A stretch of 64,000 nt of DNA, taken from contig NZ_AP018439.1 in assembly GCF_009937955.1 (NCBI RefSeq), forward strand, positions 5,766,001-5,830,000, given 5' to 3'. Shown here in pieces: positions 56,124-64,000 of this stretch (within the stretch, counting starts at the first letter, position 1; the number at the start of each line of letters is the position of its first letter). A model generated the notes under the pieces. It ran no database searches, was not told the DNA's origin, and worked only from the letters and a program-made list of their open reading frames with translations. The stretch is from Undibacterium sp. KW1. GTDB taxonomy: Bacteria; Pseudomonadota; Gammaproteobacteria; Burkholderiales; Burkholderiaceae_D. A program made the position numbers and the translations under genes.

Positions 56124-57962
56124 TTATTCCTCTTGTGCAGCTGTTGCATTAATTCTTTGCTGCGTATCTGCTGGTGGCTCTGCAGCTGCTGATTGCAGAC
56201 CGCCCTGAGCCTGCTGTGCAGCCTGTTGTGCTGCTGCAGCTTGCTGAGCTTGTTGCATCTGCTGTGCCTGTTGTTGATTTGCCTGATTCAGCGCGGCCAA
56301 TACCTGATCACGCGGACCAAAGGCCTGGGCTACACCATCGCGTAACAACAAGAGCTTGGTGGTGGCGCCCAGAATCGTCGTACGGTGAGTGATCAGTACA
56401 ATTGTTTTACCACGTTGGCGCAAATCATTGACTGCCATTACCAGAGCTTGTTCACCGACATCATCCAGATTGGAATTTGGTTCATCAAGCACCAGCATGG
56501 ATGGATCGTCATACATGGCACGTGCCAGACCGATACGCTGTTTCTGGCCACCAGAGAGGCCAGCGCCACCGTCACCCAGACGTGTGTCATAGCCTTGCGG
56601 GAAATGCAGGATCATGTCATGGACACCGGCGCGCTTGGCAGCCAGGATAACTTTTTCAGAATCCACTTCACCAAAACGGGCGATGTTTTCAGCCACAGTG
56701 CCGCCAAACAATTCTATGTCTTGTGGCAGGTAACCAATATTTGGTCCGAGCTGGTCTTTGTTCCATTGGTAGATATCAGCACCATCGAGACGCACTTTAC
56801 CAACTGCAGCAGGCCAGACGCCGACCAGTAAGCGTGCCAGCGTGGATTTACCCGAACCTGAAGGGCCGATCACACCAAGTACGTCACCTGGCTGCAAGGC
56901 CATGGTCAGACCTTTGATCACGACAACGGTAGAACCCGGTGCAGCGGCGGTAACGCCTTCTACAGACAGGGCGCCCAGTGGCTTAGGCAAGTCCATGCCA
57001 GCCTGACGTGGTGGATTGGATGCCAGCAATTCATTCAAACGACCATAGGCACCCTTAACTGTGCTCCATTGTTTCCACACACCGATCAGTTGATCGATAG
57101 GACCAGTTGCCTTACCCAAGAGGATGGAGCCGGCAATCATCATACCTGGGGACATCTTGCCTTCAATCACCAGCAAGGCACCAAAACCCAGCACCAGCGA
57201 CTGCACGGAAACACGCACAAATTTACTCAAAGCGGTGATAATGCCTGACTTCTCGCTCGCTTCTGCCTGCAATTGCAGGAAACGGCCATGCAGTTTGAAC
57301 CAGCGCGACATCAGGTTAGGCAGCATGCCCATGGCTTCAATGACTTCTGCATTGCGCAGATTATTCGTCGCCAGATTGCTGGAGACGATGGCCATGGTAT
57401 TGGCTTCAGTCAAAGGTTTTTTGGAAACCACTTCATTGGCGTACGCCAGGATCACCATGACGATCACTGCAGCCAGCGCAAACAAGCCGAGATAAGTGTC
57501 AAACATGAAGATCACGGCCAAATAGAATGGGAACCATGGTGCATCGAAGAAAGCAAACAAGCCTGCACCTGTGAGGAACTGACGGATTTGTGTCAGATCC
57601 TGCAAAGCCTGGCCGGCATTACCGCCACCACGCTTCAGGTTTTGTTCAAACGCAGCAGTATAAATGCGCTTGTTCATTTGCATGTCAAGCTTGGCACCCA
57701 GACGTATCAATACAAAACTACGGATATATTCAAGCGCACTCATCAAGGCGTAAGCACCCAACATCAACAATGTCAACATCAACAATGTGATTTCGTTGCG
57801 GCTTTGCAAAACACGATCGTAAACCTGTAACATATACAGGGAAGGTGCTAACATCAACAAGTTGATGATGGCACTGAAGATGCCAACGGTTCTGAAGGCA
57901 CTTTTAAAGGTCATCAGAACCTGTGCAATTTCAGTTTGTGGAAGTTTTAGTTTCGAGATCAT
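56124..57962 (-). CDS. Type I secretion system permease/ATPase (PrtD-like)
   Basis: The six-span exporter and ATPase are in one chain, about 612 residues from the ATG at 57962; a GTG at 57977 is the alternative. Walker A is GPSGSGKST, the signature is LSGGQKQR and Walker B is [12 protein letters not shown]. There is no N-terminal C39 peptidase, so it exports proteins with uncleaved C-terminal signals such as RTX proteases or S-layer proteins. An unusual Gln/Ala-rich tail of ~60 residues ends the protein. No substrate gene is adjacent. Confidence 0.92.
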   Translation of the reverse strand: MISKLKLPQTEIAQVLMTFKSAFRTVGIFSAIINLLMLAPSLYMLQVYDRVLQSRNEITLLMLTLLMLGAYALMSALEYIRSFVLIRLGAKLDMQMNKRIYTAAFEQNLKRGGGNAGQALQDLTQIRQFLTGAGLFAFFDAPWFPFYLAVIFMFDTYLGLFALAAVIVMVILAYANEVVSKKPLTEANTMAIVSSNLATNNLRNAEVIEAMGMLPNLMSRWFKLHGRFLQLQAEASEKSGIITALSKFVRVSVQSLVLGFGALLVIEGKMSPGMMIAGSILLGKATGPIDQLIGVWKQWSTVKGAYGRLNELLASNPPRQAGMDLPKPLGALSVEGVTAAAPGSTVVVIKGLTMALQPGDVLGVIGPSGSGKSTLARLLVGVWPAAVGKVRLDGADIYQWNKDQLGPNIGYLPQDIELFGGTVAENIARFGEVDSEKVILAAKRAGVHDMILHFPQGYDTRLGDGGAGLSGGQKQRIGLARAMYDDPSMLVLDEPNSNLDDVGEQALVMAVNDLRQRGKTIVLITHRTTILGATTKLLLLRDGVAQAFGPRDQVLAALNQANQQQAQQMQQAQQAAAAQQAAQQAQGGLQSAAAEPPADTQQRINATAAQEE

Positions 57963-58097
57963 TTGTATTCTTTGCACACTGAAGTGCTAAAAACATCGCA
58001 ATATAATAGGTGGCCGCTTGATGAGTAATCTCTTTGGAGGAGGAATTCATCGGCATTTTTAGGGCAAGGCGGCATTATCCCTGTTCACAACTCAATT

Positions 58098-58119
58098 AAA
58101 TGTGACGTACATCACATTT
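58098..58119. promoter_or_regulatory. Near-perfect CRP/FNR-superfamily binding site
   Basis: AAATGTGA-N6-TCACATTT has fully symmetric 8-bp arms identical to the E. coli CRP consensus. It lies about 135 bp upstream of the secretion ABC gene start and could activate that leftward operon through a CRP/Vfr/Clp-like protein. No other gene start is closer. Confidence 0.65.
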
Positions 58120-58555
58120 TTCGAAAGCGTAACACAAGTTTTACGCTTTTAAAACGTGTTTCGTGTATCGAAGCCGATATATTTTGCATACCCCCCTCCT
58201 GTATATCAAAAATCTCCATATACTCTCTGCAGCGCTATTGATATTCCCGGGATACTCCCCATATATCGGTATCGCAAAAATTTTTGCCAATTGCTTCACA
58301 TGCTCAATTGACATGCTTTTTAAGCATAAAATGCTGTTGATTTACAATCAGATATGCACATCCGGCACTTCGTTGAATGAATATCTCGCACTTGAAATTC
58401 TGCAATTTGCTGTGACTTAGCCAGGAATCACACCTGATGATGCCTAACTGACATTGAAGCTTGTCCAAGAGATATTGTTTTGGTGTCCAGCAGGGGGCGC
58501 ACTGCACTGCAGAAGTTTAGGAATGCTTAAAGTCGCGAACGCGAAGTGGTATGGG

Positions 58556-58589
58556 AAAAAAAACGCCCCGCAATATCCGTTGCGGGGCG
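58556..58589 (-). terminator. Strong intrinsic terminator after glycosyltransferase gene
   Basis: CGCCCCGCAA and TTGCGGGGCG form a perfect 10-bp stem with a 6-base loop. Read leftward it ends in eight T. It lies ~33 bp after the glycosyltransferase stop. Confidence 0.9.
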
Positions 58590-58621
58590 CCGAGTTCTTA
58601 ATGGTCTTGCTGGCTACAGTT

Positions 58622-59929
58622 TTATTTTAACTCAATTACCACCGTGTTTACCAGCGGCTGTGCAGATATATCATTTTGAATGTTAACTTTTGTGTCTTCT
58701 GCCATGCCGTATACCCATTCAATTTGTGCTGGCAGACACACTTTTTGCAGGTCATAAAATTCACAGGCAAAACGACGGGCATTTTCGCCCAGACGCTGCC
58801 TTTCTTCGGGCTGGTCCAGCAAGTCACAGACCTCTTTGCTCAGCGCTGCCACATCAAAGAAATCAACCAGTCTGCCTGTCTCATTGTGACGTATGGCTTC
58901 ACGCAAAGGCTGGGTATTCGACGCGACGATGGCGCATCCTGCACTCATGGCCTCAAGCAGGCTCCATGACAAGACGAAGGGATAAGTCAGATAGACATGG
59001 ACACGCGACAATTGCAGTAAGGGAATAAAATGCTGGTAAGGGATATTTCCCAGGAAATGTATGCGTTCAAGTGCCCCCTCTGGTAATTGAGCACTTACTT
59101 CGCTGAGGAAAATCTCTTTCCATGACCTCCCACTTTCTGACTTGGCACCGTAACTGACATCATCTCCACCCACCATCAGTACGTGAGCATTGGGGCGCTG
59201 TGCCAGTATCTGTGGCAAGGCGCGCATGAAAATATGATAGCCGCGGTAGGGTTCCAGATTACGGTTGACGAAGGTAATGACTTCATCATCACGCGTCAGT
59301 TTCAGCCCTCCGGCCAGGGCCAGAGCCACGCCGGGATTGGGTGCGATCAGATCCGTGTTGATGCCATCGTGAATGACGCTGATGTGTTCACGGAAGGCGC
59401 TGGGGAAAGTGCTTGCTTGCCAGTGTGTAGGAGAAATGGCGGCATCCGCCATTTCTATATGCAAGAGGTTATTGATATTCTTGAGCTGTATCTTGCAGGC
59501 TTGCTCAATCGCGTTAGAAGAGAATTCAGGATCAAACCCGACATCTGCCCCCTGCGCGTGATAAAAGAATTCGGCATAGATGCCAAGCTTGGCTTTGGGC
59601 CATACTTTTTTCAGGAACAGGCTTTCACCCCAGCCTGGATGGGCGATGATCACATCAGGTACAAAACCCTGTTCGCGCAACTGGAGTGCGGCGCGCATGG
59701 CAGCCTCACCACGGATGACCTTGGGTTCGCTATCTGCCAGCCAGGGATGAATTTCTGCACTGGTGCCACGCGCCACCTGGTATGAGAACACCTTGACGCC
59801 ATTCCACAGCGCGGGAGCAGCCTTTTGCATGGTCAGTGCGACAACTTCATTCGCCGGGTCTGCAGCAAGTGCTGGCGCAAGATGGACAAACTGCCCTGGA
59901 AAATTTTGGTGAACGAACAGGATTTTCAT
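58622..59929 (-). CDS. Glycosyltransferase family 4 protein
   Basis: This 435-residue GT-B glycosyltransferase begins with MKILFVHQNFPGQFVHLAPAL. It has ITFVNRNLEPYRGYHIFMRALP (start of the nucleotide-sugar domain) and VYLTYPFVLSWSLLEAMSAGCAIVAS with the conserved E-x7-E-like motif. It is cytosolic. The position between a type I secretion operon and TPR/methyltransferase genes suggests modification of an exported protein or surface glycan. The donor sugar is unknown. Confidence 0.9.
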   Translation of the reverse strand: MKILFVHQNFPGQFVHLAPALAADPANEVVALTMQKAAPALWNGVKVFSYQVARGTSAEIHPWLADSEPKVIRGEAAMRAALQLREQGFVPDVIIAHPGWGESLFLKKVWPKAKLGIYAEFFYHAQGADVGFDPEFSSNAIEQACKIQLKNINNLLHIEMADAAISPTHWQASTFPSAFREHISVIHDGINTDLIAPNPGVALALAGGLKLTRDDEVITFVNRNLEPYRGYHIFMRALPQILAQRPNAHVLMVGGDDVSYGAKSESGRSWKEIFLSEVSAQLPEGALERIHFLGNIPYQHFIPLLQLSRVHVYLTYPFVLSWSLLEAMSAGCAIVASNTQPLREAIRHNETGRLVDFFDVAALSKEVCDLLDQPEERQRLGENARRFACEFYDLQKVCLPAQIEWVYGMAEDTKVNIQNDISAQPLVNTVVIELK

Positions 59930-60030
59930 AGCGCAAATTGAGTAGGAATACGAACTTCGTAAATTGCTACAGTATAAACGCTATTCGGCAGCACAGAGTC
60001 ATGCCGATGCACTCATGCTGCAGGCAAATC

Positions 60031-61677
60031 TCAGGAAGTGAGCAAATGACGGGAGAATGCTTCAATAATGCCATCCGGACGTAAATGATGCTCGTCTATA
60101 TGCCATTGCTGATTCGATTTACCACCACCGCCATCGGTCAGGGTAAACACATCAAGAAAATCCAGACCCCGCTCTGCTACCTGCTGCTTCAGACTGGCAT
60201 TGAACAATGTCAAAAACTGACCAAATTCCTGCAACTGATCTCCCGTATAGCCATTTTCATTGATGAAATAGGCAGGAACACCGCTGATGATGAGCTTTAG
60301 CTGGCACAGCCGCGCATGGGCAACAATAAAATCCAGGAAGGCCACTATGACATCCTGCACCCGCTGCGCCAGGCTGATGTTGGGAGTGTTGTGGGCATCA
60401 GTAGTGCCGGTGTTTGCAGATTTTTTACTGGCTTTCAGGATGCCGCTATCAATGCGGCAATCAATTTCACCTATGGTAATCAATACGCTGGACGCGACAG
60501 GCAGGGCCTGCAGATAATGCCGCATTAGTTGCTGGTAATGATTGGTTTCGACTTTACCGATTTGCCATTGTGTACAGCCTTCTATCCATAGCCCTTTGCA
60601 TTGCAGATGTTGGCCCTGATAAGTGACCGGCAGATTATGGGCCGACAGGATGTGACTCTCACCTATGACATAGAGCGTGCCTTGCGCTTGCGGGTTTTGT
60701 GCCTGCTGCCTGTAAATCTGCCACCATAATTGGATTTTCAACATGAAGGCGCAGTAAATCAAAGAACCCTTGTCTTTAATCAGCGCATTGCCCAGCATGT
60801 CTTTTGCCACATGCAACAAAGCATCTACATTGGCCTGGTTACCAAAGACATAGTGCAGGATCGCCAGCTGTAACGCAGCATTTTGCCTGGGAAAACCGAC
60901 CGTGGTCAGTTCCAGCACTTTGGCATAATGCTGAACCGCCTCATTTAACTGTCCAGTGATTTTATAAGCGTGAGCCAGGCAAGCGTGCAATTCTGGATTG
61001 TCGGGCGCGATGCTTAATCCCTGCTGGTAACTTTGCCTCGCCTCAGGCAGTCTTTCCAGTTTCAGCAGCGCGTTACCACGATTATTCCAGGATTGAAAAT
61101 GACCAGGATGACTACGCAGCACATGTTCATAGTCAGCCAGGGCCTGCGCATACTGGCGCATGTCCATGTAAAGATTGCCACGGTTAAAATGCGCATCAGA
61201 AAAATCTGGCTGTTGGCGCAGCACATGCTCGTAACATGCCATGGCCTCTGCTTCGCGTCCCAAGGCACTTAATGCATTCGCCTTATTGTTGAGAACTTCG
61301 GCAAAATCAGGCATGGCTGATAAGAAGCGGTCATAACTGACAATAGCATCGGCGTGACGCTCAAGGTCCATTAAAACATTGCCGAGCGAAGCATGTATGA
61401 TGGTATTGGCTGGCTTGATGGAAGCCGCCAAGGTCAATAAATCAAGCGCCTCTTGCAGTTGACCCGTACTTCGCCTGATCATGCCAAGGAATTGCAAGGC
61501 TTCAAAATGCCGGGCATCAATGGCTAGTATCTGCTGATAGATGGCAGCAGCATCAGCCAGGTTCCCGGCCTGATGTACCAGCAATGCCTTTTGCAACAAC
61601 TGCGCCGCCTGGCTTGCCCCTGCATGGGAAGCAGGGCTAGCGTTTTTGGCCGCAGCAGGTATTTTCTTCTTATGCAT
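60031..61677 (-). CDS. TPR protein with C-terminal SGNH/GSCFA-like hydrolase domain
   Basis: The 548 residues have a basic N-terminus and about seven to eight TPR repeats (about 35-260), with consensus such as DAHFNRGNLYMDMRQYAQALADYEHVLR. The C-terminal ~210 residues contain GESH (339-342), GEIDCR (403-408) and DEHH (528-531). This is the layout of SGNH esterases, where Ser and the final D-x-x-H act together. Function is not known; it might add or remove acyl groups on a glycan. It lies close to a methyltransferase gene, 16 bases apart. Confidence 0.8.
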   Translation of the reverse strand: MHKKKIPAAAKNASPASHAGASQAAQLLQKALLVHQAGNLADAAAIYQQILAIDARHFEALQFLGMIRRSTGQLQEALDLLTLAASIKPANTIIHASLGNVLMDLERHADAIVSYDRFLSAMPDFAEVLNNKANALSALGREAEAMACYEHVLRQQPDFSDAHFNRGNLYMDMRQYAQALADYEHVLRSHPGHFQSWNNRGNALLKLERLPEARQSYQQGLSIAPDNPELHACLAHAYKITGQLNEAVQHYAKVLELTTVGFPRQNAALQLAILHYVFGNQANVDALLHVAKDMLGNALIKDKGSLIYCAFMLKIQLWWQIYRQQAQNPQAQGTLYVIGESHILSAHNLPVTYQGQHLQCKGLWIEGCTQWQIGKVETNHYQQLMRHYLQALPVASSVLITIGEIDCRIDSGILKASKKSANTGTTDAHNTPNISLAQRVQDVIVAFLDFIVAHARLCQLKLIISGVPAYFINENGYTGDQLQEFGQFLTLFNASLKQQVAERGLDFLDVFTLTDGGGGKSNQQWHIDEHHLRPDGIIEAFSRHLLTS

Positions 61678-61693
61678 ATTCAGCGCTTGAAGT

Positions 61694-62287
61694 TTATTTC
61701 AATTGCGTACGCAACAAATTCTCCATCTCAGGAATAGGCCTGGCACTCTTGCTGCCTACCGCCCACAAATCAAAAGCTGACGGGCGCGATGCCGCTACTA
61801 CAGTCTGAAAGCCTGCACCAGCGAGGGTATTCATCAATACTTTTTGGGTAAAACCACAACGGTGGGCCATAAACAAATTGCCTCTTTCCATGGCCGCGCG
61901 GTGTCCGTACAGAATATCGATAGGTGCAATCGGCCCGGCGGGGGATATGTAGGCAGGTTCGAGTAATTTGTCCTCAGCCACCAGTTTGCAGACCGATACC
62001 ATATCAGGACAAGTCACCACAAAGATGCCGTCATCCTTGAGCACGCGCAAGATTTCCTTGAGCGCAAACGGCACTTCATGCGGATACAGGTGTTCAATAT
62101 TATGGGAGGAATAGACTGCATCGATGGAGCCTGTTTCGACAGCACTCATATCTGTCAGAGTACCTTGTATGTCGGGATTGACCTTGGGATCGATATCAAA
62201 ACGTACTTCCTGCCATTCATCTGACTGAAAGAAAGGTGTAGTACCAGATTTGTTTTGCGGGCCGCAGCCTACGTGTAGTAATTTCAA
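61694..62287 (-). CDS. Class I SAM-dependent methyltransferase
   Basis: This 197-residue small methyltransferase has KLLHVGCGPQNKSG (motif I), VRFDIDPKVNPD (acidic loop), IDAVYSSHNIEHLYPHEVPFALKEILRVLKDDGIFVV (motifs IV-V) and GFTQKVLMNTLAGAGF. The type commonly methylates sugars in glycan loci. It has no N-terminal signal. It is followed by the TPR-SGNH gene and lies downstream of sapC beyond a terminator. Confidence 0.88.
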   Translation of the reverse strand: MKLLHVGCGPQNKSGTTPFFQSDEWQEVRFDIDPKVNPDIQGTLTDMSAVETGSIDAVYSSHNIEHLYPHEVPFALKEILRVLKDDGIFVVTCPDMVSVCKLVAEDKLLEPAYISPAGPIAPIDILYGHRAAMERGNLFMAHRCGFTQKVLMNTLAGAGFQTVVAASRPSAFDLWAVGSKSARPIPEMENLLRTQLK

Positions 62288-62311
62288 AGTATCACCTGTA
62301 GTTTAAACCAA

Positions 62312-62340
62312 AAGAAAATGGGGCATATAGCCCCATTTTC
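62312..62340 (-). terminator. Intrinsic terminator after sapC-like gene
   Basis: GAAAATGGGGC and GCCCCATTTTC form a perfect 11-bp stem with a 5-base loop. Read leftward it ends in TTTTCTTTT. It lies 32 bp past the sapC-like stop and may allow partial read-through. Confidence 0.8.
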
Positions 62341-62371
62341 CATGCACATTCTATATCAAGTCAAATACAGA

Positions 62372-63076
62372 TTACTGAACCTGATTTGGACGTGAAGAAG
62401 CCAGTGCCACTTTAGGCAGGTGACGGAAAGACGCCCAGTGCAATTCCAGCAGGGACATCAAACCACTACGTACCCAACGTGCCAGTGTTGCATCATCAAG
62501 TGCCAGTACTTTTTCACGATCGACAATACGGAAGCCACCGATCAGGTGAACTTCATCGCCTTCACGGAAGTTGAGGTCTTTGGCAACCAATACGCCTGTG
62601 GTTTCCAATTCATTCAGAATGAGGCGGCCTTCACGCAGGTTTTTCTCATAGCTGTTCAGCAGTTCCAATACCTTGCCAAAGCTGGGATTGAATTCAGATT
62701 TTTCTGTAAATACCAGTTCGCCTTCTTTGGTATTGAACTGTGGCGCATCCATATCAGCAGCCAGCACGTAGTCATCAGTGTCACCGATACGACCCAGGAT
62801 GAATGGGTAGCGACGTACATGAACTGGTACATAGGCTTCAGTCCATTGATTTTTTTCATTCAGGAATACGTTGCGTTCTCTCAAACCCAGCACGGCAATC
62901 GGGTTGAGCAAACCGGATTGCGAGAACAAGACTGGATAGAACTGAGCGGCCTCAGGGATTTCTGTCGGTGCCAGTGGGGCAGTGGTCAGGCTACGAGCAA
63001 AAGCAAAGTCAGCAGCTGGTTGAAAGCGCAAAGAGGCATGCAGGTTCTTGTCCAGGGTTTGAGCATTTTGAAACAT
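62372..63076 (-). CDS. SapC family protein
   Basis: This 234-residue cytosolic protein is of the SapC family, first named in the Campylobacter fetus S-layer locus beside the type I exporter genes sapDEF. It shows the family pattern FYPVLFSQSGLLNPIAVLGLRERNVFLNEKNQW, YVPVHVRRYPFILG and NLREGRLILNELE. The biochemical function is unknown. The nearby type I exporter fits a shared surface-protein system. It has its own promoter region with two palindromes and its own terminator. Confidence 0.9.
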   Translation of the reverse strand: MFQNAQTLDKNLHASLRFQPAADFAFARSLTTAPLAPTEIPEAAQFYPVLFSQSGLLNPIAVLGLRERNVFLNEKNQWTEAYVPVHVRRYPFILGRIGDTDDYVLAADMDAPQFNTKEGELVFTEKSEFNPSFGKVLELLNSYEKNLREGRLILNELETTGVLVAKDLNFREGDEVHLIGGFRIVDREKVLALDDATLARWVRSGLMSLLELHWASFRHLPKVALASSRPNQVQ

Positions 63077-63424
63077 AGTAAAACTCCAATAACTAGAAAA
63101 AGCCCATTTCCATTGACGGCATGGGTTAAGCGCCAGGCTTAGATGACATTAAATCGCAAATCAGTATTTATTTTGATCAAAACACGCAAAAAGCGACTAC
63201 TTATATTGAAATGAAGACGTTTTGGTCAAAATCAAGTGCAGTATTGTATCAGCAGCTTAAAGCGATGGCGCTTTTTTCAGCATACAGGCAGTTTCGGGGT
63301 GCTACGTGCTGCAAAATCAAGGCAGACCCTGGGTTGCAGGTGCAACGTTATTCACAAAAACGGTCAATGCCTGATTTTTTCATGCCAGAGCGATAATGGC
63401 ATCATCACAGTCCAGTCGCCAATG
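63077..63424. other. Intergenic region upstream of sapC-like gene
   Basis: The 348 bases are AT-rich with no supported gene. They hold the promoter of sapC and paired palindromes (63171-63182 and 63220-63231). The short open frames are unconvincing. Confidence 0.5.
63171..63231. promoter_or_regulatory. Paired palindromes, candidate regulator sites for sapC
   Basis: TTTTGATCAAAA (63171-63182) and TTTTGGTCAAAA (63220-63231) start 49 bases apart, close to five helical turns, 95-155 bp upstream of the sapC-like start. Two near-identical palindromes at helical phase suggest a pair of binding sites for a dimeric regulator. Confidence 0.45.
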
Positions 63425-64000
63425 CTAGCGCTTACGCCATATCAGCAGATAACCCGGAATGGCCTGCAAATTTTCCATTCTGATGGTCTGTGGCAAACAT
63501 CGCAAAGATGCTAATCCATGTTCAGAGGCCAATTTGTCCAGATAATTGAGTTGATGCGCATAACGGCCACTATTGCGTAGCGTATAGCCGCCTATGCTAC
63601 CGGGAGTGGTAGCAAGACCTGCATCAGCAGCTTCGACAGAAAAGGCAAACACGCCATCGGTGACCAACAAACGGCTGACTTCGGCAATGATGTTATCAAG
63701 CTGCCCCAGATAGACAAAGACATCTGCCGCCGTCACGACTTCATAGCTTGCATTTGCTTCTTGTTGCGTCATGCTCAGCAAATCTGCTTTGATCAACCTG
63801 TGATACAGCTGCCTGGCCTGGGCTTTTGCCAGCATTTTTTCAGACAGATCAACCCCAACGAGACTCACAGCCAGCGGTGCAAGTTCTTTCGCGACCAAAC
63901 CGGTGCCGCAACCCAGATCCAGTATGCGCCATGCCTTCGTGTCAGCCACGCGTAATTGCCTGAGCTCCTGCCCAATAATGACAGGAATCTGGTATTCCAG
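63425..64000 (-). CDS. SAM-dependent methyltransferase, 5' end outside the window
   Basis: The frame is open to base 64000, so the N-terminus is missing. The visible 191 residues contain ILDLGCGTGLVAKELA (motif I), VVGVD-like acidic loop LVGVDLSEKMLAKAQA and VTAADVFVYLGQLDNI (motif IV). It resembles methyltransferase domains fused behind TPR repeats in glycan loci; such a fusion cannot be checked here. A GTG at 63949 is an internal codon, not a convincing start. Confidence 0.85.
   Translation of the reverse strand: MEYQIPVIIGQELRQLRVADTKAWRILDLGCGTGLVAKELAPLAVSLVGVDLSEKMLAKAQARQLYHRLIKADLLSMTQQEANASYEVVTAADVFVYLGQLDNIIAEVSRLLVTDGVFAFSVEAADAGLATTPGSIGGYTLRNSGRYAHQLNYLDKLASEHGLASLRCLPQTIRMENLQAIPGYLLIWRKR

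Larger units (their letters stand above)
57978..58621. other. Long AT-rich intergenic region upstream of the type I secretion operon
   Basis: These 644 bases hold no supported gene; an 85-residue open frame at 58163-58420 is low-complexity hydrophobic sequence without a ribosome binding site. Visible signals are a CRP-type site (58098-58119), an inverted repeat AAAGCGTAA/TTACGCTTT (58124-58132 with 58141-58149) and, at the far end, the terminator of the glycosyltransferase gene. Confidence 0.55.

Noticed and set aside
58163..58420. 85-residue hydrophobic frame upstream of the secretion operon
   Set aside because: No Shine-Dalgarno, AT-rich low-complexity composition, opposite in direction to both neighbouring genes.

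Overview
The window is an ordinary-looking chromosomal segment of a betaproteobacterium, order Burkholderiales, most likely family Oxalobacteraceae (an Undibacterium- or Herbaspirillum-like organism). This rests on protein character and gene order: STAS-hslVU, gpsA-secB-grxC-rhodanese-gpmA-envC-ctp-moeB/thiF, argB-HAD-slmA, yraN-diaA-BON next to rsmI, and the mreBCD-mrdA-rodA-rlpA / gatCAB divergon. The taxonomic call is an inference; no rRNA is present. I see no tRNA, CRISPR, transposase or prophage.

Layout. 1-5.8 kb: 3' end of a ZnuD-like TonB receptor, a frameshifted STAS gene, the HslVU heat-shock protease with a convincing sigma-32 promoter, a free-Met-R-sulfoxide reductase and two small ORFs. 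5.8-14.8 kb: housekeeping genes for lipid precursor synthesis (gpsA), export (secB), redox (grxC, rhodanese), glycolysis (gpmA), cell-wall hydrolase control (EnvC-like, S41 protease), a ThiF/MoeB enzyme, a GST and a spermidine-synthase-like protein. 14.8-22.4 kb: a tightly coupled five-gene operon, transcribed SWIM, DUF5691, MoxR ATPase, DUF5682 and VWA. It is the least explained and most interesting system here. 22.6-28.6 kb: two small genes and a branched-chain amino-acid type ABC importer with fused LivM-LivG. 28.8-36.1 kb: fused PabB/PabC, a membrane diguanylate cyclase-like protein with an altered GGDEF motif, an Mpo1-like protein, an AraC regulator, SlmA, a pyrimidine 5'-nucleotidase and ArgB. 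36.2-40.9 kb: ECF sigma/anti-sigma/CWC cassette, FolE, a BLUF photoreceptor, a frameshifted DinB gene, LemA, a BON lipoprotein and DiaA. 41.1-49.6 kb: YraN, RsmI and the complete rod-shape cluster. 49.9-53.3 kb: the GatCAB amidotransferase. 53.4-64.0 kb: a type I secretion system (TolC, HlyD, ABC) with a near-perfect CRP-type site upstream. It is followed by a glycosyltransferase, a TPR-SGNH protein, methyltransferases and a SapC-like protein, plausibly an S-layer/adhesin export and modification locus whose substrate is not in view.

Two structured intergenic elements, one near 27.2 kb and one near 30.9 kb, look like non-autonomous MITE-type repeats. Two genes (STAS and DinB) are each broken by a one-base change in a homopolymer, so sequencing error must be excluded before calling them pseudogenes. 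Start sites were chosen by eye from Shine-Dalgarno spacing, overlaps and remembered homologue starts.
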